DNA of 64,000 bases from the NCBI RefSeq assembly GCF_028858725.1, contig NC_084767.1, positions 17,561,895-17,625,894 of the forward strand, read 5' to 3'. The notes below the pieces were generated by a model, which worked only from the letters and a program-made list of their open reading frames with translations, searched no databases and had not been told where the DNA came from. This document shows positions 1 to 11,595 of this stretch, in pieces. The DNA comes from Colius striatus (lineage: Eukaryota; Chordata; Aves; Coliiformes; Coliidae). Made by a program: the position numbers and the translations under genes. Position 1 is the first letter of the stretch. Each line of letters starts with the position of its first letter.

Positions 1-1622
1 AAAAGTACGTAAAAATGTGATCAGCCATTTTAATGGCTAAACGTGAATTATGATATGAGATGCTTTCATCTTATAGGTTAGCATTACCCAGCTTTTAATA
101 TTTGTATATAAATATTTTTCTTGAAGTAAATTCAGCCTAATTGGAAGTAAAAGCTATTCTATGTCACTTATTTTAATACTCTAATATATTTCCCCTAGTT
201 AATCATTGCTATTTCTAAATATAAATTTCCTTTCCTTTTCTTTCAAGTCACTTAAAATGAAAGGGCCTGCTTTACTCTTTGACCTTCTCTAACAAGCAGA
301 CCCTTGAAATGCAGCATTTCCAGAAATCAAGCTGTAGGAACAACAGATGGATTTAGTAAATTACAGCCTGCAGATGAATTGTATGAGGAGTCAGTTTGGG
401 ATGGAGGCTTAAAATACACAGACATTTTCTGTGCTGTAGCTTGTTTCTTGCTGTCAAACACTGCCTGGTAAATGTGTAGCTTGTGTGATGTTGGCTTTCT
501 GTACTGATTGATTTGTAGAAGCTGTTCCATCCCAAATTACCAGCTATTTGGGTCTCAGCCTGCAATTCCATTCAGCCAGGAGACTCTGTCCTCTAGGTAC
601 GTTTCAGTATTTTGCATTTCTTTTATTTGTTAAAGCTATTCTGACAGACTACTTACACTGATCAGCAGATTCTAAAACCTGTTTATAGTTTCCCAGGGAT
701 TTCATAGACAAATCAGTGCCTGTGTATTTCCAGGACAGGTGACTCCTAAATGATAAAAATGTAATTTATAATCAAAGTGCCTTTGTAACAATTATCTTGA
801 GCTAGGTATTTGCTTATCTTCCAACCTGTTAATCCTTTTCAGGATTAACAAGTAATTTGTCCAAAGTGTAGTCTTGGTTCTGTAGGCCACACTGACATAA
901 CTAATTGTGTGCAAGGGCTACAGGAATGGATGTTCACCTCAATTTTCCTTGACATGATTTAGCTATTGCTCTGAGGTTTGAAGCTCCGTAATATATTTGA
1001 CAGAGGAGAAGCAGCAAGTTGTCATTGTGATCAAACACAAAGCTTCTGTGGGGAAGAATAAATTATTTGCATGGGTGTGATGAACACTTGAAGGGAATTT
1101 GATAAGTTGCATGTTGAGCACTGGGAAAATTTCTGAAAATGATCTATGTTGCTCTTGATGGTGTTAGAAACTTAACAATGAAAAGAGATTGCTACTGCCT
1201 CTGGTTATTGCACAGTATCATTAAAGGTCTTTTGAAATTAATACATCTCAGATAGTAGGGCAACAAATCCAAGCTCAGAATTTTTTTCCATAAAGAAGAA
1301 TTTATTTCTACTCTTATGAATATCAGATGGTCAGCACATTTTACAAGTTCACATTCTATGTATTGAGCTTGCAGTCCTTGAAGCCACTTGCATTTTAATC
1401 AGTCGTGTGAGCAGTGAACCTCTGCAATAGGGTTTTGCATGGAGCCAATGTTGTTCATACGGAACTTGCAGAAGTCATGTCTGCTTTCGCTAAAATTTGA
1501 TTCCTTTTTGTAAGGAAATGATGCATATGGTAATACTGAGGATGGCAATAACAACAATCTTGTCAACACTTGGGAAACCTGTGCAAATATTCTCAGTGCT
1601 GCTTGCTTCTTGCCCTCTGAAT
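1..1622. other. AT-rich unique DNA, no gene seen
   Basis: The stretch is AT-rich single-copy-looking sequence. The open frames in it are short, overlap one another in different frames and show no conserved domain or paired splice signals. I see no recognisable transposon, RNA gene or CpG cluster. It is most simply intergenic or intronic. Confidence 0.6.
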
Positions 1623-1690
1623 GCTGCTGTAGTATCAGCAGCTGTAGTATCAGCAGCTGTAGTATCAGCAGCTGTAGTATCAGCAGCTGT
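1623..1690. repeat. 15-bp minisatellite, four copies
   Basis: Four perfect head-to-tail copies of AGTATCAGCAGCTGT occupy 1631-1690, preceded by a partial copy (GCTGCTGT). Because 15 bp is five codons, the array stays open in several frames and encodes pentapeptide repeats: AAVVS and SCSIS on the plus strand and LLILQ on the minus strand. These repeats explain the open frames here and are not evidence of a gene. The unit contains the E-box palindrome CAGCTG. Perfect copies suggest recent expansion or contraction, so length polymorphism is likely. Confidence 0.95.
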
Positions 1691-4600
1691 GGTTCATTAC
1701 TGCCCTGGTCCCCAGATTGCACTGATTGGGGATCTCTCAGCATGCACCTTGTCTCCAAACTCAGGCATACCCTGGCTGTCTTACAAAGGAAACCTGTGTG
1801 TGTGGGGGACAGTTGTGCATGCAGACCTTCTCCTGAAACAGAGAAGGTGTGGACCTAGGGACAAGGATTGTTGGCTGTACTGCAGGAAGCATCTGCCCAG
1901 CAATTTAGGGAACTTTCCCTTGGAAGAGTGTCTGGCATTCTAATGTTCTGCTTGCAGAGCAGGTCTCAGAGCTACAGTATGTAATGTGCTGGTAGCATCC
2001 AGTGGCCAGGCTACAAGCGCGATGCCTACACTTGGTAATGGCAGACAAGACTCTGCAAAACTTCCCAGTAACTTACAGACCCAAGCAAGGCTGCTTCTAT
2101 GAGAAACTGTTACAGAATGCAAACTTTAACAACTAACCACAGTAAAACAGCAACCCTAGCCTGGACCTATGAGTTTCTTCCAAGGCAGGCACTTGGACAG
2201 AAAAGAAAGTCTCTCTCTTTTTTTTTTTTTTTCCCCTTTTTTTTTCTTTTCAAAAGGTCCATCCCACAACAGTTATCTGCACAGTAGGTTTCACTGCATT
2301 CCAGAGGCTACTCACATGTAAAAAAGCTTCAGCAATGCACAGTAACCAGAATAGTTTTTCTGTGATGTGATCTGTTACTGCTCTGAGCAACTCCATAATG
2401 TGAGTTGTTGATGCAGAATATCAGTGAGTTGTCACAGTGATCAAACAAAGTCCTTTTCTTAAGCCACTCACAGAAAGGTTTAAGATCTGAAATGTCCAGC
2501 TGAAACTTTACAGAGAACTGCTTAGGGAGGCAGAATGTAATTACCCATGTTGGAGTCTGGCCAGATTTCCAAGGTTAACACCTTTCATCTTGACATCAAA
2601 TCTTTAATGACCACATGTGGTAAAGCCATTTGTTCAACATCTCGTTTGGGAATATAGCATATCCAGAGTTACTGTGCCTTTCTTGTCATGCTGGAGTACT
2701 GGTTCAGTATTGCTCTACAGGAAAACGGTTCTCAAAGTTGCCAACAATACTTCGTGGACAACCACATATTTCCTCTGGAGACTCCTATTTGAGTATAACC
2801 AGAACCTACTGGTCTGATTTTGCTTTCTTCTGAGTGATCTGATCCTCTGTCCTTCTTAACCAGCTAATAGCAAACACTGCAATTACCCTTATTTCCAGGT
2901 TGCCAAATAAAATAATTAGAAAAGCAGGCATTATGATTTTGGAAAGATATGTTAGAAAATGAAGGGGAATGATGACAGTGTGTTCTTGCAGTGCCAATGA
3001 AAACACTGCTAAGGAGATCCAACACTATTTCCTGGACATCCAGGCAGACAAAAGAGAGTCCCAGGATTCACTCATACAGAAGGATCGCAGAAAGGCTCCT
3101 TTCTGTTTCTGAGTATATGGCATAGGGAAATACAGCCAGAGGAATAAACTACAGAGTGCCTTTCTTGAGCAGTATGTACTGTTTAGACGGTGGATGGAAT
3201 CTTCTTTAAAAAAGATATTTCTTGTGATTTGTGAGATGGTCTAGCTGAGGCACAGAATCATTAGTTACATTTGCCTAATAATTACTCGTGTTTAGACTCT
3301 AACAAAAACTTATCTTTATGAACATTAAGTCTATTAAACTTGCCACTCTATTAATATTTGCGTAACTATATTGCTTAACAAACAATATTAAGGTTATGAG
3401 GGTTTGGAGCACATTGACTAAAGTCACTAAAAGGATGGGTGCATGAAGGCAGAGGACATCATGAATACCTCATAGTATACGAAATGCAAACTGTATTCCA
3501 GCTGTAATTCTTAAGGGACAAAGATAAATACCTGTTCTTTACAGTAGTTTTAATTGCTGTGTGAACTGGATCCTAATTTTCACTCTTATAATAAATTATA
3601 TGATACTCTCCAGATTCTAAGGTAGTACACGAGGCTTTAATCTAAGTCTTGGGGTTTTTCCCTTGATTGCATATGCACTATGTGAAAGTCTAGTCCAGCA
3701 CTTTACACTCACGGTTCTTTAGGTACTTTTCAGTGAAGATATGCAAGTACTCTGGTTTAGCATATTGGAAATGCAACGCTTATATGCTACTTGTACAAAG
3801 TTAGTTACAACTAAATTTCTTAGGCTCTCTTCCAGTACTGATACTGGAGTACACCACTATAAAGGGAAGTTGGGTTTGTCTCTAATAGCATGGCATGTCC
3901 TGAGCTTGATGTGAACCTTCCCAGGTTCTGTACAACATATTTTTGTTCATATGAAGTAGTATTTCAAGTGCAATAAATTCTAACTTGTGAACTGAAGCAA
4001 GATGGGACTAAACTTGAATGAAATTCTCCCTTTCAAAAAGCCATTTTGTTTTCAGATTATTGACACGTGTCTGTTTCTTATCAGTCCAATCTGTAATCTA
4101 TTAAATAAGTCAGTCCCATTTCTGCCTGACATCTGTCACATTCAAACATGTATCTGTTATAGAGAGCTCATCTGCTCACAGATGCTAATGTCATTAGCCA
4201 TTTAGTTTTGCTATGCCACTGTTTACCTCTTTCTCTGGACTCTGTCTGTGATGGTGTGTCTTCTTAGAGGGTGTGAAACTGCAGGAGTTTGGTGATTTCT
4301 TGTGTAGAGATGTGACTATGCACTGTGGTAGTTTTCTTAGGAAGAAGTGTTGGAATCCAAGACAGAGAAGAGGTTTGTATAAGTTTTGTCTGTTTTCCCC
4401 TGAGGTAGGTACATCTCATTTAGCCAAAGAGAAGCTACAGTATTACTAGCAGCAGCTGTAACCACTGCATGTCTCCCCTCTTGGTGTGCTGAATCCTTGT
4501 GAAAAAGGAGTGTGAAGACCACCATGTTCTGTGCAGATGCTTGAGACTTGTTCAGTCTTGGTGGTATGTGTATTTTGTAGCAAGATACCACATTCTTTAG

Positions 4601-5269
4601 GGAAACATGACCACAACAACTCTGAAATACTACATATAGAGGTGAAAAGAACAGACTCAAGCATTGAGGGCAACACAAGTGACAGGTCGCATAAAGTCTT
4701 GACCATCTACAGACTACATCAAGATCATTTGGGCTAGTAGAAGCACCTCCTATGAAACGAATGCATACCTGTATTGAGACAGTGTTTCGGATGTAGTCCT
4801 TTCCAACCTCCCCCACTATCTGGTCATGCATTTTGTTTCCCATCTTTCTGTCAGTGGCACTTCATTATTTGCAAATATCTGGATTGGTACATTTATGGCT
4901 TTTAAAAGGAAGTAATAAGATGCAGCACATGCTCTTCACCTGGTGTTTTTGCACAATCACATGAGCATGCTTTTGATGCCACCAACAGCTGTGAGGCAAA
5001 TCTGTAACCATTATTTAGGTCCCCAGGAAATGGGAAAAGTCTTATAAATATTTTTGGTTTAAGGTATTGGAAAGCACAAAGTTTCCAGTTGATAAGATCC
5101 ATGCTGGTTCCGAGTCAAGGCTATTCTGTTTCCCTGTGCTCCTTTCTCTTCTGTCCCACTTTTGCCTGTCTCCTTAGATACTTGAGTGTGTTTGGGGTAT
5201 AAAATGTCTGTTTGCTCTTTGAAGTCAGTGTTTGTGTCTTAATGGATTAGGAGTCTCCTGGCAGGGCCT
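1691..5269. other. Gene-less stretch
   Basis: No recognised gene or transposon was seen. A minus-strand open frame of 168 codons (4337-4843) has no recognisable domain, and its length is near what chance gives for the longest frame in 64 kb. The only low-complexity feature is a T-tract near 2.2 kb. Confidence 0.5.
2210..2250. repeat. Poly-T / pyrimidine tract
   Basis: Two long T runs (about 2218-2232 and 2237-2245) are separated by CCCC and preceded by CTCTCTC. It is a simple pyrimidine tract. Read on the minus strand it could be the poly-A tail of a decayed retroposed sequence, but nothing recognisable adjoins it. Confidence 0.9.
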
Positions 5270-6110
5270 CGGGCAAGCCTCGTGCTGGCTGTGGCTATGC
5301 CATGGCAGCAGCCCTCTGCCATCTCACTGCAAGTCTTGTGGTGGGGCTTGAGTGCTCAGTGGTGCTGGGCAATGGATCTGTGGCTAACCTGCCTTGGGCA
5401 GGCTGCTCACAGCTCTGTGGACTCCACTGGGGCACTGCCACCTCACAGGGCTGTAGGTGGGGCTGAGGCTGGTGAAAAAGGCCACCCTTCCTCTCTAGGA
5501 CAGTGCCTGCCACTCCTTCAAAGGGAAGACAAAATGGCTGACAGCCAGGCAGGTGGAAGACTGCAGGCCTGCTCTCACGGCAGATATGTTTCTCCAAATG
5601 CTCAAACCTCAGAAGGTTAAATGCAGAAAAGTGAGACGTTTCTTGCTAATTTTGATGCCACCTGGTGCATGGGGCTGGCTGGAGCGTGAGTGCTCACTGA
5701 GAGGCCAGTACTTGCTGAGGAGCCATCTGTCCCTGTGGGGCTGGCAGAAGAGGAAGATTGGGGACAGTCGTGCCCCTCCATCCAGTCGTGCTGTGGATGA
5801 GTTGAGCTGGCCTTTCTCCCTCCTCCTGCCCCCATGGTGCTCATGTTGGCCTCCTTCCACCTCCTGCCATGTCTGACAGGCTGTTGAATTTCAGTGCAGG
5901 CCCATGAAGGGCTGGGTGGCTGCAGCATCTGGCACAGAGGCCGTGCATCAGCAGGCACTGCGCCTCGCTCTCCGTCAGCCCATGTCCAGTCCCGTGCTGC
6001 TCCTATGCTCCATTTTATCCTACACGAATTTTATCCTGAGGCTTGTGAGAATCTTGGAAGTCCTTGCTCCCACAGTCTCAAGGCTTGGCTTTTGCTTTCT
6101 GCCTCATAGA
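5270..6110. other. GC-richer block without recognised exons
   Basis: Base composition rises above the AT-rich surroundings, and several overlapping open frames of about 70-130 codons exist on both strands. CpG is not strongly enriched, so this is not a clear CpG island. The translations are low-complexity mixtures rich in P, S, W and H, with no recognisable domain, and I found no convincing acceptor-donor pair. Most likely non-coding. Confidence 0.4.
5657..5668 (-). promoter_or_regulatory. CTCF-like core (weak)
   Basis: The minus strand reads GCACCAGGTGGC, which differs from the CTCF core CCASYAGRKGGC only at its first base. A single short match like this is expected by chance in tens of kilobases. 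It is listed because its orientation agrees with the other CTCF-like cores in the window. Confidence 0.25.
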
Positions 6111-6226
6111 ATTTTTATTGTTTTTGATTTTTTTATTCTCCAAAGAAAAGCTGTCTCAATCAGAAAGGAAGAGAAGACTTTGAACATCTTTATCAGTTTT
6201 GGGGATTTTTTTTCATCTCACGATTT

Positions 6227-6242
6227 AAAAAAAAAAAAAAAA
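6227..6242. repeat. Poly-A tract
   Basis: A run of 16 A residues follows an AT-rich region. It could be the tail of an old retroposed transcript on the plus strand, but no source sequence is recognisable upstream. Confidence 0.9.
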
Positions 6243-7595
6243 TCTTTCATGTGCAGTCTGACTAATAACTTTTGTAAACTTGTGTTGGCAGAACTAACAA
6301 CAGCTTAAATAAAATGACTAATTGTTTTCGTTCATCATCTATTCATTGCAAGAGCAATTATAGTTTCAGGGTTCTGCCCCCAAATGAGGGCCAGATCCTG
6401 CAGTCATGTATTACCCATCTCCCTGTTTACATTCTCTAGCATATAGATGGCTCTATTCAGGCTCCAGGCCCCTTCCTGTAAAATCTGATTGCTTCAGATT
6501 TGGGTAAGAATTTGGGCAACCCGGCATACCTAGTGCTCCCCTTGACTTCCAGCAAGAAATAAATTATCATTTACTCTTGTAGCTTGATTTGTTCATGTTG
6601 TGGTAGGTGGCTACTAAAATGTTAAGATGCCCTCACTTGCCTCTTTCTGTTATGCTGAAATTTAGCACCGAAGGCAAGTTGCCGTTCTGCGAAGCATACA
6701 AAATATTCCCCTCTTGTTAGTATATATTTTTTATTTTCCTACATATAAGATTTAAGAAATAAAATGCCTGTAGCAAACCTCAGACTTCCTTGGAGAAGCA
6801 CACCCAATCTGTGAAAAAAACAGATTCGATTAAATCTTAAATAGTTTAATAAAAGCCAAATCTTTCATTTGCTTATTTTACATGAGTTGCAGGACAGACT
6901 GAGTAAGCTGCTCTGGGAATGGAGCTTGTGTTCCCTCATGCCTCAGGTAGGGGTGAAGGATGAGTCTGTGAAGGTCTTATTGTCTGGGATTTTGTCATAG
7001 TTGTGTGGTCAGAAATTGTACCAGGATGGAGCAGCTCAATAGGGATTCAAGTCCTCTCTCCTCTGAAGGTCCGCTTGTGGTTGCATACACTGCCTGCCTG
7101 CAGCATGGGGAGTGTTCAACTCCTGTGAGCAGTGGGAGAAATGTGTAGGAATGGAGTCATATTGCTATAGGCAGTTCCATCCACGAATCTTTATTGCTTT
7201 TCATGCCACTTCACTGCAACATGGGAAAGGCAAAGAAATCATCTACTTTGGCTCTATCTTAGAGCTGAAATTGAGCCAAAAGCCCAAGTAAGGACAGCTT
7301 TACTGGATTCTGTTGAATCATGGACATGTTCCCTTGTCTTTCCAGTAGGCAGAAAGAAAAACCGAGGTTTTGGAAATTATTGAAGTCTAAATAGGGAATT
7401 TCTCATCTACTCTGGACTACATAGCTTGATCCTGTTTCTGCCACTGCAAACTGCATTTGTGTGTATGAGATCCTGAAAGGTACTGTATTCACTCCTAAAC
7501 CCCTTATCTTCTTGTCCACAAAGCAGCTGTAGTTGATAGCAAGCAATTCATGGGGGGAAAAAAAAAAGTGAAAATGGTAATCTTAACACTCTATT
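6243..7595. other. AT-rich DNA, nothing recognised
   Basis: No gene, splice pair, repeat or motif cluster was noticed in this stretch. Open frames are short and unremarkable. Confidence 0.5.
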
Positions 7596-7640
7596 TTGTA
7601 CTTGGCATATCTCAAAACACTTCACAAAGTGAAGGTGACT
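7596..7640 (-). mobile_element. Possible L3/CR1-L3 type ancient LINE scrap
   Basis: The phrase ATATCTCAAAACACTTCACA resembles the 'atctcaaagcactttacaaa' phrase found near the 3' ends of L3-type LINEs that are shared across amniotes. The match is only about 40 bp and diverged, so it may be coincidental. It lies about 0.5 kb from a MIR-like copy of similar apparent age. Confidence 0.3.
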
Positions 7641-8129
7641 AATTTTAAATCCTTCAGCCATCCAATGTGCTAGTTAAGAAGAGGGAGGAGAAGCATTTGT
7701 TTGTAACATGTAGGAATTGTATCTTATAAAGTGGCCATGTTCCTTTTCAAGGCTGTTTATGAATGGTGAGTAGTTTTGGGCCTTACAGCCCTTGAATGCA
7801 AAACTCACTGTAGTTCAATAGAAAATGGATTGAGAAAGTTGTTCCTATTCCAGTATCTTCCCCTCTGAGTATCATGAGTCTTGCACAAATACTGTACCTA
7901 GGTTTAGAATATTCTGGAAGTAATCCTAAGAGCTACTGGGTAGCAAAGCGATACAAGAAAAATGAATCTTCTAAGAACTTAATTTTAAACACTGCATCTG
8001 ACAGCAATGCAGTTCTATTACAACACCAAAACTGCTTTGCATATATATATATTTCTCTTTTTCAAAACTCTCAATATGATTTATGAGCAGCAATTAACTA
8101 AACCTTTTAAAACCATGTGACAGAGGTGT

Positions 8130-8262
8130 TGCTGGGCCTATTTATGAACTAGGCAAGCTGAGGCACAGAGGTGTCAAATGTAGCTTGGCAGCAATGGTAT
8201 TGCAAAACGAAGACCAGAACCTAAGAATCCTGAATCACAGCCCCTATTCTAATAGCTACCCA
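8130..8262 (-). mobile_element. MIR-like SINE, reverse orientation
   Basis: The order of phrases matches the complement of MIR-family SINEs. A degenerate counterpart of 'attttacagatgaggaaact' is followed by GCTGAGGCACAGAGGTGTCA, then a degraded 'cttgcccaaggtcacac' segment, then an 'agaaccCAGGAATCCTGA'-like segment and a CCCC...TAACTACC-like end. It is clearly old: many substitutions are visible. MIR elements predate the amniote radiation and are occasional in bird genomes. The copy is partial and lacks the tRNA-related 5' portion. Confidence 0.7.
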
Positions 8263-9708
8263 TTTATTGTTAGAAGATCATTAACATCCACTGGGCTTGT
8301 CTGGCAGACTTGAGGAACTTCCACATGCTTTGAAATGCAGAGGGGTTATCTTTACTAAATGATGAATGTAGGAGGGTTTTAACATAATGCTGAAGAAATA
8401 CATATAAACCACAATTGGATGAGAATCAATATAGGCAATGAAAAAGAAATCCTGCTGAAACAGATATTTCCTGTCATTCAGCAATGTTTATATTCTGTGC
8501 TCCTTTTATGCTGCTCTACCTATGTAACATAAAAGCCTTTAAAAATGTCAATGGCAGATGGCTTGTAGGATACTGTACTGTAGTGCTCCCAGACCATGAG
8601 CTTCCTTCCTTCTCAAGTCAACAGGACTGAGACTATTACAGACTTCAGTGTATGGGGTAGGTGTAGACTCTTTGTGTGTGTTTGTGTTTACAGATAGATG
8701 GGGTTTGCAAATCCCTGTTGGAAGACTGGCCCCAGTGCTCTTGTGAGCCTCAGAGGATGGTATAATGCTACTGATTGGGGGAAAGGCACTTGGGAAAAGG
8801 TGCTCCAGCCAAGGCAAAATTTACCCCTGCTTAGCTGACACCTTTACCACTGCCACAGAAGTACACAAACCTTGCAGTGTCCCTTAGGTACCATGTTCAC
8901 TCTCAAATGCACTGCTACTGATGCAGCTGTAATGCTATGGAGGCAGAGCTGGAATTGGATATGAGCATCTGATTGCAGACATGGTCCCAAGAGGGTCTGC
9001 AAGTCATTCTAGATCAATAGAAGAGGTGAGCTAAGCATCAGCTAACACTGGATACGGACAGGTGTTTTAGAAAAAAAGTTGGTGTCTGAACCTCTATTTT
9101 ACAGCACTATGTGAAAAAAGAAGAAATTTATGAAGTAGCCTCTAGTTTCTTACCTGCAAGTACATTCATATTAATAATATGGTACGAATTCCAGATCTAC
9201 ATTGCTAATTGTGGAAAGATAGAAACATGTGGAAACTTGATAAATACAGCATGGGGACTTGCCATGTGTTTAAAACTTGGAAAGGGAAATGCTTTATTCA
9301 CATCTGAAAGTAACAGCTATGTAGTAGTGGAAATAATACTTTTTTTTGTTGTTATACAGAGATTGCTGCTGCGTAGCAGGTGATTTAATCTGGGGATTTT
9401 TTTTTTAATGATAAAGGAAAAGTAGAATACATATGTGGGTAATTAAATATAGGAGATCCTATTTCTGGTTTTAGTGTAAATGCATGTATTATTTGTAAAC
9501 CTGACTCATTTGTAAAGACACACACAAAAATATGGGCATATATTCAGAATTATCCAAGTCCTCGTATGAGTGTGTGCAGCACTTGGTAAGCTGGTATGAA
9601 AATGTTGCCCCATAATGGTCTAGGCTACCAGTACAGTTACTGCCGTCACTGATCTACATCTTCTGTGTGTTCATTTTCACATGCAATTATATTAAACTCT
9701 GGACAGTA
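8263..9708. other. AT-rich DNA, no gene supported
   Basis: There is one open frame of 90 codons (9111-9383, plus) with hydrophobic runs, but its composition is what AT-rich DNA gives by chance and it has no flanking splice pair. A segment open from 9616 to 9723 and ending at a perfect donor is described separately. Confidence 0.45.
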
Positions 9709-9729
9709 TTTTACCCTTTGCAGGTAAGT
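9709..9729 (+). other. Recursive-splice-like junction (TTTTACCCTTTGCAG|GTAAGT)
   Basis: A pyrimidine-rich tract and CAG at 9709-9723 are joined directly to a perfect 5' splice consensus GTAAGT at 9724. This juxtaposition is the signature of recursive splice sites, which split removal of very long introns in vertebrates and flies. A second good donor (CCAG|GTAAGC) lies at 9747. Alternatively the upstream donor ends a real exon: the frame 9616-9723 is open for 36 codons and encodes a hydrophobic stretch (LIYIFCVFIFTCNYIKLW). The acceptor for such an exon is weak. No transcript evidence is available. Confidence 0.3.
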
Positions 9730-11575
9730 ATTTAAGGGAGAACCAGGTAAGCAAATAATATTGCTGAAAATAAACACATAAACCCCAACCTCAAAATTAA
9801 AATCAAAACAAGTGTTCTTTTAGGATCTCAACACAAACTTTGCAACCTGTAAGACTAGATGGTTTGACAGTCCTCATGTTGCTCTGAGCACCCAACTCAA
9901 CTCAAAATTCTACAAAATTGTAAGGCAATCCCTGCCTATTGTTTGTTTGGTGTCTTGGTTATTTTCTTCCTTTAGCCAAAGGTGCAAAGCAAAATAGGTC
10001 TGTGGTCCTGCTCACATTACAACCTGTGAGAGTTTGCTTACACTGAAGTCACTGACAAAACCCTCAATAGCTTTAATGGGGGCAAGAACAGGCTCACCGT
10101 GATTTAGTGTTCAGCTCAAGGCAGAGACGGGGGCTCTTTGAAAATGACAACTTGTGGGTTTCGGAGAGGTCATTAACATATTTGTCATGGGGGAAAAAGG
10201 GTAAATAAGGAACTTGAAAAGAAAGACAGATATTAATTACGCTTCAGACAACATTGTTGTGTGCTGATGACATACTCTAGCTTTCCAGACGGCTATAATT
10301 TGCAAGTGAGCCCAACGAGTATGAGACTTTACAGCAAGCAGAGCAATTAGTTCTTCCTGAGTTGCAAGAGTGACATCATGTGTGCAAAACATGCCTTCGC
10401 CTTCAGCTAACAACACATCCTCATTTATTCTTCCTGTAGGGTCACTGTTTGCTGGGAAGGCCATTAAATCATACCTCTGATGGTTGCATTAACTTTTCAG
10501 ACTAGTGAATAAGGGTCCTTAAAGTACAGATAAAAAACTCACGTCCAAAGCACCAGCTATCAGCAAAAGCAACTCCAATATCTGATTTTATGCCCTACAG
10601 CTGGTCTATAAAATTCTTTTATTCTTCTAACTACCCTTTTTTCAGTGTCTTGAAAACTTGTCCCTGTTGAAGTGATCTAACTTGATAACTGTAATTTTTT
10701 GAGGGTTTTTTTGGTCTGGAATTTGTCAAATTCGTGTTGGAAAAGGTAAGGGGATGCCTTTATAAGCTCTTTATACCGAGTTCTGAAAAAATAAAATATT
10801 TTATTTAACTATAAAGTATAATAGAAATTAAATACTTGAATGGTGATGTTAATATGGATCTGGGTATAGATTTCCAGTAGTGTGTGAGGTTTCATATCAC
10901 CAGAGAGTAATAAATTATGGCATTGATCTATAGAGACAATTACATTTATTCTTTAATCAGATACAAAATCCCACTGGAGCCACATTCTACTTACCTGCAG
11001 TAAATTAATCTTCTAAGTGCTTTTGTAGAATCAAAAGCCAAAAAAAAAAACCCAAAATCCTCATGAATTATTTTTTAGCTCTTTTGTCTGTTAGAACTGT
11101 GATGCAAATTGTCAGGTAGTTTTTGATATTTTTACTGGATTAATAAAAAATTTTAAAAAAAGGATATGAATAGGCTTGACTTGAGAGATTTATTTCAGTG
11201 TAGGTAAAGCTGCTTTATCTTTTGAAGAAAACTGTAGCTACAAACTCAAAATGAGTATTTCACCCTTACAGGTTTGGGTTTTTTTCTAAACATAGCAGTG
11301 GGCACACAGATCTGGCAGAGCAGATGTGGAATGGGGCCACAACTTGCACGGCACAGAGAGCTGAGGAAACTTGCTTCAAATAGGAGTAAATTTCTTCTAC
11401 TGTGGTGAGGTGTCAGACAGGGTTGTAGACACATCCTTGTTGTCTTTCACCAGATGTCATAGAGTTTGATGCTCAGTGTTGGTTGGTCTCGGTACATCTC
11501 TATCTGTCTGTCTATTTGAGGAAAATAGAAACTTGGTCTCTGAAGCCACCAGAGTGTTTTGATAGGAGCTGTTAT

Positions 11576-11595
11576 TAAGAATATTAATATTCTTA
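11576..11595. repeat. Perfect 20-bp palindrome
   Basis: TAAGAATATTAATATTCTTA is its own reverse complement, with ATTAAT-type AT-rich sequence at the centre. It could be a chance palindrome or a dimeric homeodomain-type site. Function cannot be inferred. Confidence 0.8.

Noticed and set aside
1497-1943. 148-codon plus-strand frame with AAVVS repeats
   Set aside because: The repeats come from the 15-bp minisatellite, which is open in several frames. The flanking residues look random.
4795-4830. Phrase GTAGTCCTTTCCAACC resembling a CR1 end
   Set aside because: Too short, and neither the characteristic terminus nor the body follows.
4337-4843. 168-codon minus-strand frame
   Set aside because: No domain is recognised and there is an overlapping alternative frame. 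The length is about what is expected for the longest chance frame in 64 kb of six-frame sequence.
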